64,000 nucleotides of DNA. Origin: Ignavibacteriales bacterium (GTDB taxonomy: Bacteria; Bacteroidota; Ignavibacteria; Ignavibacteriales; Melioribacteraceae). Position numbers and translations under genes: made by a program. The notes beneath the pieces were generated by a model. The model searched no databases and was not told where the DNA came from. It saw only the letters and a program-made list of their open reading frames with translations. The stretch spans positions 496,001 to 560,000 of the forward strand of contig JACKAA010000001.1 of assembly GCA_020635275.1 (NCBI GenBank), read 5' to 3'. Below, in pieces: positions 8,319 to 18,362 of this stretch (position 1 is the stretch's first letter; every line of letters begins with the position of its first letter).

Positions 8319-10109
8319 TTATACACCGGATAATTCTTGTTCCTTATATTGTAGCTGATACAATTTATAGTATATTCCTTTTTTAGCAAGTAAATTTTGA
8401 TGCGTACCAATTTCTCTGATTTCACCTTTATGCATAACAATTATTTTATCAGCATTCTGAATAGTGGATAATCTATGAGCAATTACAATTGATGTTCTTC
8501 CCACCAATAATTTTTCTATTGCCTGTTTTATTAAAATTTCAGTTTCTGTATCTATACTCGAAGTAGCTTCATCTAAAATTAAGATCTGCGGATTAAAAGC
8601 CAATGCACGTGCAAACGAAATTAATTGTTTTTGACCAACACTTAATGTTGCTCCTTTTTCTTTTACTTCTTCATTATACTTGTTTGGCAGTTGTTGTATA
8701 AATCTATCGGCACCAACAATTTTGGCAGATTCAACAATTTTGTCATAAGTAATTTCTTCGCTATTCAAGCCAATATTTGATTGAATATCACCTGAAAAAA
8801 GAAATACATCTTGCAAAACAACTGAAATTCTTTTTCTTAACTCATCTTTGCTTAATTCTTTAATATTAATTCCATCAACTAAAATTTCGCCTTTCTGAAT
8901 ATCATAAAATCTTGTTAGCAAACTTATAATGCTTGTTTTGCCTGCACCTGTAGCACCAACAATAGCAACAGTCTCTCCGGGATTTATTTCAAATGAAATA
9001 TTCTTCAAAACATATTCATCAGAATTATAGGCAAAGGTTACATCTTTAAATTCTACTTTACCTGTGTAATGTTCAATTGATTTAGGAACCTCTGGATTTT
9101 CAATAATTGTATCATCATCAAGAACATCAAAAATTCTCTCTGAGGCAGCCATTGCAGTCTGCATAATATTATACTTTTCCGATAGATCTCTTATTGGTCT
9201 AAAAAACATTTCAGTATATTGAATAAATGCGAATAGTACTCCAATTGTCATTGCTGATTGTATAATACTTCCGCCGCCATACCAAATAATTAATGCAATT
9301 GATATTGAGCTTAATATTTCAACAACTGGATAAAAAGTTGCATAATAATAAACTGATCTCATTAGAGAATTTCTATAATCTGAGTTTATTCCGATAAACT
9401 TTTTAAATTCATCTTTTTCTTTACTAAAAACTTGAACAACATTTATCCCTGTAATATGTTCCTGCATGTAAGAATTTAATCTTGATAAAAACTTTCTCTC
9501 TTGTCTATATGCATCTCTAACTTTCTTTCTGAATAAAAATGTTGCGTAAAAAAGTACCGGCAGTACAGAAAGTGTAATTAAAGCTAGTTCCCACGACATA
9601 AAAAACATAAAGCCAAAAATCCAAACAATTTGAAATACATCACTGAAAACCATAACTATGCCTGAAGAAAATAACTCGTTCAAAGCTTCAACATCATTGG
9701 TAACTCTGGTTACAATTTTACCGATTGGAGTTTTATCAAAATATTTAAGAGATAATTTTTGAATATGTGAAAATAGTTTTACACGTAAGTCATAAATTAT
9801 TTTTTGACCCATAAGTTGTGTGTAATATGTAAGCACATATTGGATACCGGCTTGTAAAATTAGTGATCCTACCAAAAGTAAGGATATATTCAACAATTCA
9901 TTGTAGTCGCTGTTTGCGATAGCATCATCAATAGCAAGTTTAGTTAGATAAGGTCTTAACGGACCCAAACCGGCTACCAAAATATTTAGAAGAATTGCTA
10001 AAATTACATAACCTTTGTAGGGTTTTACATAACCCAGCAAACGTTTCATTAATTTTGAGTCGTAAGCTTTACCTTTTATATCGTCGCTATCTCTTTTATC
10101 TTTGCTCAT
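8319..10109 (-). CDS. Heterodimeric ABC exporter subunit with catalytic Glu but degenerate signature
   Basis: Full half-transporter: six-helix type IV exporter membrane domain (about residues 25-330) then a nucleotide-binding domain with Walker A GATGAGKTS, Q-loop VVLQDVFLFSG, Walker B LILDEATSSID and H-loop VIAHRLST. The signature is LSVGQ instead of LSGGQ. The partner gene directly upstream has the opposite pattern, a consensus signature and a Walker B aspartate. Reciprocal defects like these mark heterodimeric exporters of the BmrCD/TM287-288/LmrCD type, in which one composite ATP site is degenerate. Its ATG follows the partner's stop codon with no gap. Substrate is unknown; lipids or drugs are the usual guesses. 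Confidence 0.93.
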   Translation of the reverse strand: MSKDKRDSDDIKGKAYDSKLMKRLLGYVKPYKGYVILAILLNILVAGLGPLRPYLTKLAIDDAIANSDYNELLNISLLLVGSLILQAGIQYVLTYYTQLMGQKIIYDLRVKLFSHIQKLSLKYFDKTPIGKIVTRVTNDVEALNELFSSGIVMVFSDVFQIVWIFGFMFFMSWELALITLSVLPVLFYATFLFRKKVRDAYRQERKFLSRLNSYMQEHITGINVVQVFSKEKDEFKKFIGINSDYRNSLMRSVYYYATFYPVVEILSSISIALIIWYGGGSIIQSAMTIGVLFAFIQYTEMFFRPIRDLSEKYNIMQTAMAASERIFDVLDDDTIIENPEVPKSIEHYTGKVEFKDVTFAYNSDEYVLKNISFEINPGETVAIVGATGAGKTSIISLLTRFYDIQKGEILVDGINIKELSKDELRKRISVVLQDVFLFSGDIQSNIGLNSEEITYDKIVESAKIVGADRFIQQLPNKYNEEVKEKGATLSVGQKQLISFARALAFNPQILILDEATSSIDTETEILIKQAIEKLLVGRTSIVIAHRLSTIQNADKIIVMHKGEIREIGTHQNLLAKKGIYYKLYQLQYKEQELSGV

Positions 10110-11861
10110 CTATTCAATTTCTTTAAGTTCTTCTTCAAGTAATTGCTTTGTGAATAAGTCTGCATAAATTCCATTTAATTCAACTAATTCATCATGTGTG
10201 CCTTGTTCAGCAATAACACCATTTTCCAAAACTATAATTTTATCAGCATTTTTAACTGTTGAAATTCTATGACTAATTATTATGCTTGTTCTATTTTGCA
10301 TAAATTCTTTTAGCTTTGTAAGAATTTCTTCTTCTGTATTTGTGTCAACTGCAGAAAAAGAATCATCCAGAATTAAAATTTTAGGATTTATAGCCAACGC
10401 CCTGGCCAAACTTGTTCTTTGCTTTTGTCCACCAGAAAGAGTAATTCCCCGCTCACCCAAAATGGTTTCGTATCCGGCTTTAAATGAATCTAAATCTTTT
10501 TTAAGTTGAGATATTTCTGCAACATTTTCTATTACTTTATTATCAATAACTTCCAACCCATAGCCAATATTATTGAGTAAAGTATCTGAGAATAAAAATG
10601 TTTCTTGCGCTACCAAGCCAATATTTTTTCTTAATACTTCTTTGGGAATTTCTTTAACATTATTTCCATCTATTAAAAGTTCACCAGATGTTGTATCAAA
10701 CAAACGTGGAATTAAATTTATTAAACTGGTTTTACCGCTTCCTGTATGACCAATTATTGCTACTGTCTCGCCTTTATTAATTTCTAATGAAATATTTTTT
10801 AAGACTTCATTATTATTTTGACCATATTTAAAGGAAACGTTTTTAAATTCTATTTTACCATCAATTTGAGCAATACTATCATTAATTTCTGAAGATTCAT
10901 AAATGTCATCTTTTTCTGAAAATATTTTCATCAATCTTTTCATACTTGCTTCAGCTTGCTGTATAATATTTAAAACCCAGCCAAAAGCTATTACCGGCCA
11001 AATTAGTAAACCTAAATAAGCAACAAATGCCATAATTTCACCAAGCGTCATTGTTTTTTCAATGACCATTGAACCACCAATCCAAACTACAATTATTACA
11101 GAAATACCTGTAATCATAAATAGCATAGGCATAAACCAAGCTTGGATTTTAACTTTTTCCATATTTCTTAGTAAATAATCATTACTAAGTTTTGTAAAAT
11201 GTTTTATTTCATTTTCTTCGCGTACATATGATTTAACTACACGAATTCCAGAAAAACTTTCTTGCGCTTTGGTTGTCAGTTCAGAAAATTTTTCCTGAAT
11301 TAATGTAAAACGTGTATGTATTTTCTTACTCAATTTATACACAAAATAAGATAGTAACGGTAAGGGAATCAAAGTATATAAAGTCAGCATAGGATTTAAT
11401 GAAATCATTATTACAATTACAATAATAAATTTAGATACTGTGTCTATTGAATACATTACAGCCGGACCAATATACATTCTTACAGCACTTATATCATTTG
11501 TGGCATGTGCCATTAAATTTCCGGTACTGTTATTCTGAAAAAACTTTGTGGGTAATTTTTGAATATGTTCCCATAAATCACTTCGTAAATCAAATTCAAT
11601 TTTACGGGAAACGATTATTATGGTTGTTCTGATTAAAAACCTGAAAACACCGCCGACTATTGCAACAGCTACAATTAATATTGCATACTTAATTATTAAA
11701 TCAAGCGATATATTCTCTTTTAAAGCGTCAATACTGTCTTTTAATAATATTGGAATATAAACTTGCGCAGCATTGGAAAAGAGGATAAAAATGATCCCAA
11801 GAATGATTTTAAATTTATATCTAAAAAAGTATTTATTAAGTTTTTTTAAAGATTTCATCAA
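10110..11861 (-). CDS. Heterodimeric ABC exporter subunit with Asp in place of the catalytic Glu
   Basis: Half-transporter of 583 residues with six predicted membrane helices (about 15-310) followed by a nucleotide-binding domain: Walker A GHTGSGKTS, Q-loop VAQETFLFSD, signature LSGGQKQR, Walker B LILDDSFSAVD and H-loop ISHRIST. The residue after the Walker B Asp is Asp, not the usual catalytic Glu, as in BmrC/YheI-type subunits. Paired with the next gene (LSVGQ signature), its Walker side forms the degenerate site while its signature completes the active one. It is the first gene of the probable operon exporter-1, exporter-2, fbp, Na/Pi transporter. An alternative reading as two independent homodimers is unlikely given the reciprocal defects and zero gene spacing. 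Confidence 0.93.
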   Translation of the reverse strand: MMKSLKKLNKYFFRYKFKIILGIIFILFSNAAQVYIPILLKDSIDALKENISLDLIIKYAILIVAVAIVGGVFRFLIRTTIIIVSRKIEFDLRSDLWEHIQKLPTKFFQNNSTGNLMAHATNDISAVRMYIGPAVMYSIDTVSKFIIVIVIMISLNPMLTLYTLIPLPLLSYFVYKLSKKIHTRFTLIQEKFSELTTKAQESFSGIRVVKSYVREENEIKHFTKLSNDYLLRNMEKVKIQAWFMPMLFMITGISVIIVVWIGGSMVIEKTMTLGEIMAFVAYLGLLIWPVIAFGWVLNIIQQAEASMKRLMKIFSEKDDIYESSEINDSIAQIDGKIEFKNVSFKYGQNNNEVLKNISLEINKGETVAIIGHTGSGKTSLINLIPRLFDTTSGELLIDGNNVKEIPKEVLRKNIGLVAQETFLFSDTLLNNIGYGLEVIDNKVIENVAEISQLKKDLDSFKAGYETILGERGITLSGGQKQRTSLARALAINPKILILDDSFSAVDTNTEEEILTKLKEFMQNRTSIIISHRISTVKNADKIIVLENGVIAEQGTHDELVELNGIYADLFTKQLLEEELKEIE

Positions 11862-11974
11862 ATTTTTACAAAAGAAAACAAGTAGTTACGAAATATATTG
11901 AATTAAATTTACTTTTTATATTATTCGAACAAAATAAATGGGATATGAGGTAAAATTTAAATTTGTTAACAAAT

Positions 11975-12424
11975 TTAAATCATAATTATGCCGAACATCA
12001 AAGCTAACACCTTTTCAGAAATTCCCAAAATTTTACCTAATTTTCCTAAATCAACTTTTGGCTGAACTTTATAATATTCTCTAAGTGATTGCATTATCAA
12101 ATCTTGTCTCTCTTTCCGCTCCATTAGTTCTTCAGCAATGCTCAAACCGGGAACTGTTTCTAAATCCATTTTACAAAGTATTATTAATTCGTAAACATAC
12201 TTAAGACTATCAAGCAAAGGATTATTTACTTCTTCATTTTGCTGCAATAAATTAAAATCATGAATGTTGAATAACAAATCTTCATCATAAGTTTTTATAG
12301 AATTTTTAATGGATTTTTGTGGTTTATTCTTTTCTAAAATTGAATTGGAATTTTCTGTCTGAGAATAAATTTCACCAGCAAAAATAAAAATAGGAAGTAT
12401 AATAAATAGAACGTTATTTTTCAT
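11975..12424 (-). CDS. Exported protein of unknown function (149 aa)
   Basis: Not recognised. Residues 1-22 are a signal peptide (hydrophobic FIILPIFIFAG, cleavage near YSQ). The mature part is a charged, mostly helical chain with Asn/Lys/Glu runs, a predicted helical ELIILCKMDLETVPGLS stretch with a lone Cys, and a hydrophobic C-terminus VLALMFGIIMI that could be a tail anchor or membrane-associated helix. It lies between serS and the ABC exporter pair on the same strand, 61 bases after serS, so weak co-transcription with serS is possible. No catalytic motif is visible. Confidence 0.7.
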   Translation of the reverse strand: MKNNVLFIILPIFIFAGEIYSQTENSNSILEKNKPQKSIKNSIKTYDEDLLFNIHDFNLLQQNEEVNNPLLDSLKYVYELIILCKMDLETVPGLSIAEELMERKERQDLIMQSLREYYKVQPKVDLGKLGKILGISEKVLALMFGIIMI

Positions 12425-12485
12425 TCAGCATAAAGTTAAATATATTAACTTTATAAAAGCTAATTGGTATGATGTTCCTAACTAT

Positions 12486-13763
12486 TTATTCAATTATTGC
12501 AAAACCGGTATATTTCTGTAAAACTTTAGGAACTATAATTTTTCCTTCTGGTGTTTGATAATTTTCCAATATTGAAACCATTAAACGGCTTGTTGCCAAA
12601 CCTGATCCATTTAAAGTGTGTGCAATTTCCGGTTTTTTAGCATCTTTTCTTTTGAATTTAATATTTGCTCTCCTTGCTTGAAAATCTTCAAAATTACTGC
12701 ATGATGAAGCTTCCAGCCATTTATTTTCTGCCGGCGACCAGGTTTCAATATCATAACATTTTGCAGCGGCAAAACTTAAATCACCAGAGCATAACATTAA
12801 AATTCTATAAGGAATTTTTAACTCTTTAAGAATATCCTCAGCATCATTAGTGATTTTTTCAAGTTCATCATAAGAAGTTTCAGGCTTTACAATTTTTACC
12901 ATTTCAACTTTGTTAAATTGGTGAACTCTTAAAAATCCTTTTGATTCTTTTCCATATGATCCGGCTTCTCTTCTAAAACACGCTGAATAAGCCACATAAT
13001 TTATTGGAAGCTGATCTTCACTTAAAATTTCATTTCTATGTAAATTCGTTACCGGCACTTCAGCAGTCGGCACCAAATACATTTCGTCACGTTCCATATA
13101 ATACATATCTTCCTGCATTTTAGGCAATTGCCCTGTACCGTACATTGAATCCGGATTTACTAAAAAAGGCGGAAATATTTCTTTATATCCGTGATGTTCA
13201 ATATGATAATCGAGCATAAAACTAATTAATGCTCTTTCTAAAGTTGCACCCTTGCCAACATAAACCGGGAATCCTGATCCCGATATTTTTGCTCCGCGTT
13301 CAAAATCTAAAATTCCTAATTTCTTTCCCAATTCAATATGATCAAGAGGTTTGAAATCATTTTCAAAACTAAAATCATCCGGAGCCCATTTTCTTGCTTC
13401 AACATTATCATCAGCACTTTTACCAATTGGAGTAGATGAATGCGGTAAATTGGGAACCCATTCTAATAATGATTTAAATTTTTCTTCTATTTCTTTTAAC
13501 TCATCATCAAGTCTTTTAATTTCATCAGATACTTCTTTCATCTCAGCCATTATTGCATCGGTGTTTTCTCCGGCTTTTTTTAACTTCCCAATTTCTTGAG
13601 ATGCGTTATTTCGCTTAGATTTAAGGTCTTCAACTAATTGAAGTTTTTCTCTTCTTTCAAGATCAACAGCCAAAATATCATCAACACTGCTTTTATCATT
13701 TTTGTTGGCAATTCCTTGCTTAACTAATTCCGGATTCTCACGTATGAGTTTTATGTCTATCAT
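12486..13763 (-). CDS. serS: Seryl-tRNA synthetase
   Basis: Charges tRNA-Ser (and tRNA-Sec where present) with serine; cytoplasmic class II synthetase. The N-terminal 100 residues are the long antiparallel coiled-coil arm (LQLVEDLKSKRNNASQEIGK onward) that holds the tRNA long variable arm. The catalytic core has TAEVPVTNLHRNEIL (motif 1 region), FRREAGSYGKESKGFLRVHQF (motif 2, broken here only by wording; key residues are the RxE and the loop) and the motif 3 LNGSGLATSRLM near the C-terminus. Length 425 is normal. An AAGG site lies just before the ATG. A 136-base gap filled with REP-like repeats separates it from leuS upstream. Confidence 0.97.
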   Translation of the reverse strand: MIDIKLIRENPELVKQGIANKNDKSSVDDILAVDLERREKLQLVEDLKSKRNNASQEIGKLKKAGENTDAIMAEMKEVSDEIKRLDDELKEIEEKFKSLLEWVPNLPHSSTPIGKSADDNVEARKWAPDDFSFENDFKPLDHIELGKKLGILDFERGAKISGSGFPVYVGKGATLERALISFMLDYHIEHHGYKEIFPPFLVNPDSMYGTGQLPKMQEDMYYMERDEMYLVPTAEVPVTNLHRNEILSEDQLPINYVAYSACFRREAGSYGKESKGFLRVHQFNKVEMVKIVKPETSYDELEKITNDAEDILKELKIPYRILMLCSGDLSFAAAKCYDIETWSPAENKWLEASSCSNFEDFQARRANIKFKRKDAKKPEIAHTLNGSGLATSRLMVSILENYQTPEGKIIVPKVLQKYTGFAIIE

Positions 13764-13800
13764 AATACCTTCAATAATTTCTTAAATAATTCATGCATTT

Positions 13801-13891
13801 GTCATTTCGATACCGATAGTTTTTATCGGTGAGAAATCTTTTTCTAATTAGATTTCTCAGTCATACTTACAAAGTATTCCTTCGAAATGAC
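13801..13891. repeat. REP-like composite inverted repeat between leuS and serS
   Basis: Outer arms GTCATTTCGA (13801-13810) and TCGAAATGAC (13882-13891) are perfect inverses. Inside are two further perfect hairpins: ACCGATA/TATCGGT (13812-13818 with 13824-13830) and GAGAAATCT/AGATTTCTC (13831-13839 with 13850-13858). The whole can fold as a multi-stem structure. The GTCATTTCGA...AAATCT vocabulary recurs at about 59502-59542 and, more diverged, at 50274 and 60994, so this is a dispersed repeat family and not a single terminator. Confidence 0.8.
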
Positions 13892-13899
13892 AAGGAATA

Positions 13900-16356
13900 C
13901 TATTTTACAACAATATTATAGATTTTATTTTTTATATAAATTTCTTTTACAATTGCTTTGCCGTCTGTGTGGCTTTTAACATTTTCATCCGAATAAGCTG
14001 TTTCTTTTACTTTGCTTTCTTCGCTATCAACCGGCATTAATAATTTTGCTCTTATTTTACCATTAACCTGAACTACTATTGTTACGTCATCTACAGTAAG
14101 AGCAGATTTATCTACTTCATAAATTTTAGGATTATTATAAATAGAATCTTCACCGCCTAAAAGCTGCCAGCATTCTTCGCCTAAATGCGGAGCTAATGGA
14201 GCTAACATATAAGCAAATCTTTCTAATGCAAATAAAGTAACTTCTTCGGAACAGTTATTAACTAATTTAACTAATTCATTAAGTAATTCCATTAATGATG
14301 CAACGGCCGTATTAAACCTGAAATGTTCCAATTCATTATCATACTTATCTAAAGTTTGATTAACTTTTCTATAAATTTCTTTTTCTGAATCGTTTAATTC
14401 ACTTAAATTTAATTTTTCAATTGACTTACTTGATTTCAATATATCTCTATTGTTAGTAAACAATGTATAAGATCTTTGAACAAAACGGTCAACTCCAACA
14501 ATTCCTTTATCACTCCAATCACCGCCCGCATCATAAGGGCCCATAAACATTAAATACATTCTAAAAACATCCGAACCATATTGTGAAGTAAATACACCGG
14601 GATCAACAACATTCCCTTTAGATTTTGACATTTTGGCACCTTGATTTGTAATGGTGCCTTGATGAATTAATCTTTTAAATGGTTCATCAGAATTTACTAA
14701 TCCAATATCTCTTAAAAATTTATGAATAAATCTTGCATACAGTAAATGCATTGTAGCGTGTTCTGCACCACCGACATATGTATCAACCGGTGTCCATTGA
14801 TCAGCTAAATTTTTATCAAATATTTCGGTGTCAAATCTAGGATTTAAATAACGCAAATAATACCACGAGGAATCAACGAATGTATCCATTGTGTCAACTT
14901 CTCTTTTTGCAGGAGCTCCACAGGTTGGACAAGTTGTATTTACAAAATCAGAATTACTTGCTAATGGAGAGCCGCCATCATGCTTAAACTCAACTTCATA
15001 AGGAAGTTCTACTGGTAAATTATTTTCCGGAACTGGAACTTCACCGCATTTTTCACAATGAATAATAGGGATAGGAGTTCCCCAATATCTTTGTCTGGAA
15101 ATTAACCAATCGCGTAATCTAAAATTTATTTTTGATGTACCAATTTTTTTCTCTTCAAGCCATTCAACAATTTTCTTTTTTGCATCATCAATTAATAAGC
15201 CGTTAAGAAAATCACTGTTTATTGCCGGTCCATCACCTGTATAAGCTTTTCCTTCAAATTCAGCCGGAGGTTCAACAGTTCTTATTATTGGTAAATCAAA
15301 TTTTTCAGCAAATTCCCAATCACGTTCATCTTGCCCCGGAACCGCCATAATTGCACCTGAACCATAAGTAACTAAAACGTAGTCAGCAATCCAAATTGGA
15401 ATTTTTTTATCATTTGCCGGATTAATTGCATAAGCACCTGTAAACACTCCGGATTTTTCTTTTACTGTTGAAGTTCTATCAATTTCAGATAAATTTTTAA
15501 CTTTATTTTTATATTCTTCTACTGCTTCTTTTTGTTCAGCAGTCGTAATTTTATCTACTAAATTATGTTCAGGTGCCAACACCATATAAGTTGCACCAAA
15601 GATTGTATCAGGTCTAGTTGTAAAAACCTCAATATTTTCACTGTAATTATCAATTTTAAATTTTATTTCTGCTCCGAAACTTTTACCAATCCAGTTTTTT
15701 TGCATTGATTTTGTTTTTTCCGGCCAATCAATTGTTTCTAAACCATCAAGAAGTTCATCTGCATAATTTGTAATTTTGAAGAACCATTGTGTTAAATTTT
15801 TCTGCTCAACAATTGTACTGCAGCGCTCACAAGTTCCGTCATTTTGAACTTGCTCATTTGCTAAAACTGTTTGACAAGATGGACACCAATTTACAGGAGC
15901 ATTTTTTCTGTATGCTAATCCTTTTTCATATAATTTTAGAAAAAGCCACTGATTCCATTTATAATATTCCGGAACACAAGTCATAAGTTCTGCGTTCCAA
16001 TCGTACATGCATCCCATTGTTTTTAACTGATCACGAATATCTTTAATATTTTGCAATGTGCTGTCTTGAGGATGAACGCCAGTTTTAATTGCGTAGTTTT
16101 CAGCAGGCAAACCAAATGCATCGTATCCCATTGGTTCAAATACATTGAAGCCTTTTAACTTTCTGAATCTTGCCCAAGAATCGGTTGGCGCATAATTATA
16201 CCAGTGACCAATATGTGTTTTTGATCCGGATGGATAAATAAACATAACCAACGTATAAAGTTTTTTTTCTAAATCAGAAAGATTGGTAGAATTTATATTG
16301 CTTTCATCCCAATAAGTCTGCCACTTTTTCTCAATTTCATTAAATGGATATTTCAT
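13900..16356 (-). CDS. leuS: Leucyl-tRNA synthetase
   Basis: Class I synthetase that charges tRNA-Leu. The HIGH motif appears as THIGHW (about residue 47-52) and the KMSKS loop as GAKMSKSKGNVVDP (about 580). The CP1 editing insertion is present, with TTRPDTIFGATYMVLAPEH and GSGAIMAVPGQDERDWEFA, including the Thr-rich and Asp sites that remove mischarged isoleucine or norvaline. Zn-type Cys pairs occur in CPSC/CERC and CEKCGE/CPTC. The C-terminal tail domain is complete (VQVNGKIRAKL). Length 818 is normal. It lies upstream of serS in the same direction, with a repeat-filled gap. Confidence 0.97.
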   Translation of the reverse strand: MKYPFNEIEKKWQTYWDESNINSTNLSDLEKKLYTLVMFIYPSGSKTHIGHWYNYAPTDSWARFRKLKGFNVFEPMGYDAFGLPAENYAIKTGVHPQDSTLQNIKDIRDQLKTMGCMYDWNAELMTCVPEYYKWNQWLFLKLYEKGLAYRKNAPVNWCPSCQTVLANEQVQNDGTCERCSTIVEQKNLTQWFFKITNYADELLDGLETIDWPEKTKSMQKNWIGKSFGAEIKFKIDNYSENIEVFTTRPDTIFGATYMVLAPEHNLVDKITTAEQKEAVEEYKNKVKNLSEIDRTSTVKEKSGVFTGAYAINPANDKKIPIWIADYVLVTYGSGAIMAVPGQDERDWEFAEKFDLPIIRTVEPPAEFEGKAYTGDGPAINSDFLNGLLIDDAKKKIVEWLEEKKIGTSKINFRLRDWLISRQRYWGTPIPIIHCEKCGEVPVPENNLPVELPYEVEFKHDGGSPLASNSDFVNTTCPTCGAPAKREVDTMDTFVDSSWYYLRYLNPRFDTEIFDKNLADQWTPVDTYVGGAEHATMHLLYARFIHKFLRDIGLVNSDEPFKRLIHQGTITNQGAKMSKSKGNVVDPGVFTSQYGSDVFRMYLMFMGPYDAGGDWSDKGIVGVDRFVQRSYTLFTNNRDILKSSKSIEKLNLSELNDSEKEIYRKVNQTLDKYDNELEHFRFNTAVASLMELLNELVKLVNNCSEEVTLFALERFAYMLAPLAPHLGEECWQLLGGEDSIYNNPKIYEVDKSALTVDDVTIVVQVNGKIRAKLLMPVDSEESKVKETAYSDENVKSHTDGKAIVKEIYIKNKIYNIVVK

Positions 16357-16501
16357 TTTTTCTCAACAAATACTTAAAAAATACAATTTGTAAAGCTATC
16401 AAAATCAAGGTGGTTTAGCAAGATTCTATAATTAATAGTGATTAGTTATTAGATGATTTTTATATCTTTAACTTTTAATTTTTACAAATTTCAGAGGATT
16501 T

Positions 16502-17761
16502 ATGCAGCTTTTTGATTCCGAATATTTTACCTACAAAGAAAACAAATTATTTTGCGAAAATGTCAGTTTAGAAAAAATTGCTCAAGAAGTAGCAACTCCA
16601 GTTTTTGTGTATAGTAAAAAATTTATGATTGATAGATACAAGGAGCTTAATAATGCATTTGAAAATATTCCTCATAAAATATATTATGCATGTAAAGCAA
16701 ATTATAATATAAACATAATAAAACTCTTTAATGACTTAGGTGCTGGTATTGATGTAAACTCTGCCGGTGAATTTTATAGATCTTTAAAGGCTGGTGCTAA
16801 TCCAAAAAATTTAATTTTTTCCGGTGTTGGAAAAACTAAGGATGAAATTGAATTAGTCCTTGAAAATGAATTAAAACTAATAAAAGCTGAATCTTATGGT
16901 GAAATTGAACTTATAAATAGCATTGCAAAAAAGTTGGGAAAAATTGCGCCAATTGCAATAAGAGTAAATCCAAATGTTGATCCTGCGACACATCCATATA
17001 TTTCTACTGGATTAGCCGAAAATAAATTTGGCATAGATGAAACTACTGCAATTGAAATATTTACAAAAGCAGCCAAATTGGGAAACATTCAGCTTCTTGG
17101 AATTGATATGCATATTGGTTCGCAAATAACTAAAATTGAACCTTATATTGAGGCAGCTGAAAAGTTAGTAAAACTGGTTGAGGAATTAAAAGCCAAAGGA
17201 ATTAGTCTTACCCACATTGATTTAGGTGGCGGAATGGGAATAAAATATTTAGATGAAAAACCATTTACAGCTAAAGAATATGCTGATGCGGTAATACCAA
17301 TACTTAAGAAAACAGATTGTGAAATATTTATTGAACCGGGAAGATATTTAACTGCAAATAGCGGCTGTTTGCTATCAGAAGTTTTATATGTTAAAAATAA
17401 TTTAGATAAAAATTTTATCATTGCAGATGCAGCTATGACAGAATTATTACGACCAAGTATTTATAAAGCTTACCATCATATTCAACCAGTAAATATTTCA
17501 ATAAATGAAGAATTTACTGCTGATATTGTGGGTCCGGTTTGTGAAAGCGGCGATTTTCTTGGTAAACACAGAAAAATAAAAAAAGTTAAACCAAATGATT
17601 TACTTGCGGTTATGTCAGCAGGAGCTTATGGAATGGTTATGGCATCAAACTATAATGCCAGACTTAAACCTGCCGAAGTTTTAGTAGATAATGAAAAGTT
17701 CTATATTATTAGGAAAAGAGAAACTCTTGAACAATTAGTTCAAAATGAGTTTCTCATTTAA
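16502..17761 (+). CDS. lysA: Diaminopimelate decarboxylase
   Basis: PLP enzyme that makes L-lysine from meso-diaminopimelate, the last step of lysine synthesis; cytoplasmic. The PLP lysine is K65 in YYACKANYN at the N-terminal end of the alanine-racemase-type barrel. HIGSQ and GGGMGIKY line the phosphate site, and EPGRYLTANSG (about 280) and GPVCESGDFLG (about 345), with the active-site Cys from the partner subunit, mark the second domain. YGMVMASNYN is the family C-terminal signature. Length 419 is normal. An AGAGGA site precedes the ATG. It is convergent with the hemerythrin gene four bases downstream. Confidence 0.97.
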   Translation: MQLFDSEYFTYKENKLFCENVSLEKIAQEVATPVFVYSKKFMIDRYKELNNAFENIPHKIYYACKANYNINIIKLFNDLGAGIDVNSAGEFYRSLKAGANPKNLIFSGVGKTKDEIELVLENELKLIKAESYGEIELINSIAKKLGKIAPIAIRVNPNVDPATHPYISTGLAENKFGIDETTAIEIFTKAAKLGNIQLLGIDMHIGSQITKIEPYIEAAEKLVKLVEELKAKGISLTHIDLGGGMGIKYLDEKPFTAKEYADAVIPILKKTDCEIFIEPGRYLTANSGCLLSEVLYVKNNLDKNFIIADAAMTELLRPSIYKAYHHIQPVNISINEEFTADIVGPVCESGDFLGKHRKIKKVKPNDLLAVMSAGAYGMVMASNYNARLKPAEVLVDNEKFYIIRKRETLEQLVQNEFLI

Positions 17762-17765
17762 AATT

Positions 17766-18197
17766 TTATATTGTAAAAATTTGTTTATTAAATGATTTTT
17801 GTGAGCTTTTTACGTACTCGCTGATATGTTTATCACTGTGTAAAATATGAGCTACAATCCAACCGGAAAGAAAACTGCAGAGATCTATTGCCGTTTCTCT
17901 GGATGCTTCTAAAGTTCTGTGCTTTAATCTAATTAATCTGTCTACAAATTTTTCGTGTTGTTTTTTATGATTTTCAAAGTCTTCATATCCGACTTCTCTC
18001 ATAATTTTTTCTTCAGACTCAAAATGATATTTAGTATAATCTACTAGTTCTATAAATATATTGTTAATTGTTTCTCCATATGTTTTTGTAATAATTGAGT
18101 CATTAAGTCTATTAATAATCTCTACAAGTTTTCTATGCTGATTGTCAATTTCATCAACACCGGTATTAAGATTATTACTCCATTCAATAAGCGCCAT
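17766..18197 (-). CDS. Bacteriohemerythrin (single-domain O2-binding diiron protein)
   Basis: Binds O2 reversibly at a diiron centre in a four-helix bundle; cytoplasmic, likely O2 storage, sensing or delivery. All seven expected ligands can be placed: H21 (DNQHRKL), H58 and E62 (HFESE), H77 and H81 (HKKQH), H117 and D122 (HILHSD). The opening IEWSNNLNTGVDEID is the classical family start. Length 143 is normal, with no extra domain. A GAGGT site before the ATG supports the start. It is a single gene, convergent with lysA. Presence suggests the organism meets low or changing oxygen. Confidence 0.95.
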   Translation of the reverse strand: MALIEWSNNLNTGVDEIDNQHRKLVEIINRLNDSIITKTYGETINNIFIELVDYTKYHFESEEKIMREVGYEDFENHKKQHEKFVDRLIRLKHRTLEASRETAIDLCSFLSGWIVAHILHSDKHISEYVKSSQKSFNKQIFTI

Positions 18198-18362
18198 TTT
18201 ACCTCGGGGGAAAGTTTAATTAAGAATTATTTGTCTTTTTTACGACTAAAACTATCGCAAAATATTTTAAATAGTTTATAATTGAATTATTTTTATATAC
18301 TAATCTTTCAAATTGCTTTTGTAAATTTGTACAATAAATGAAAATGTAATTACGAGAATAAA

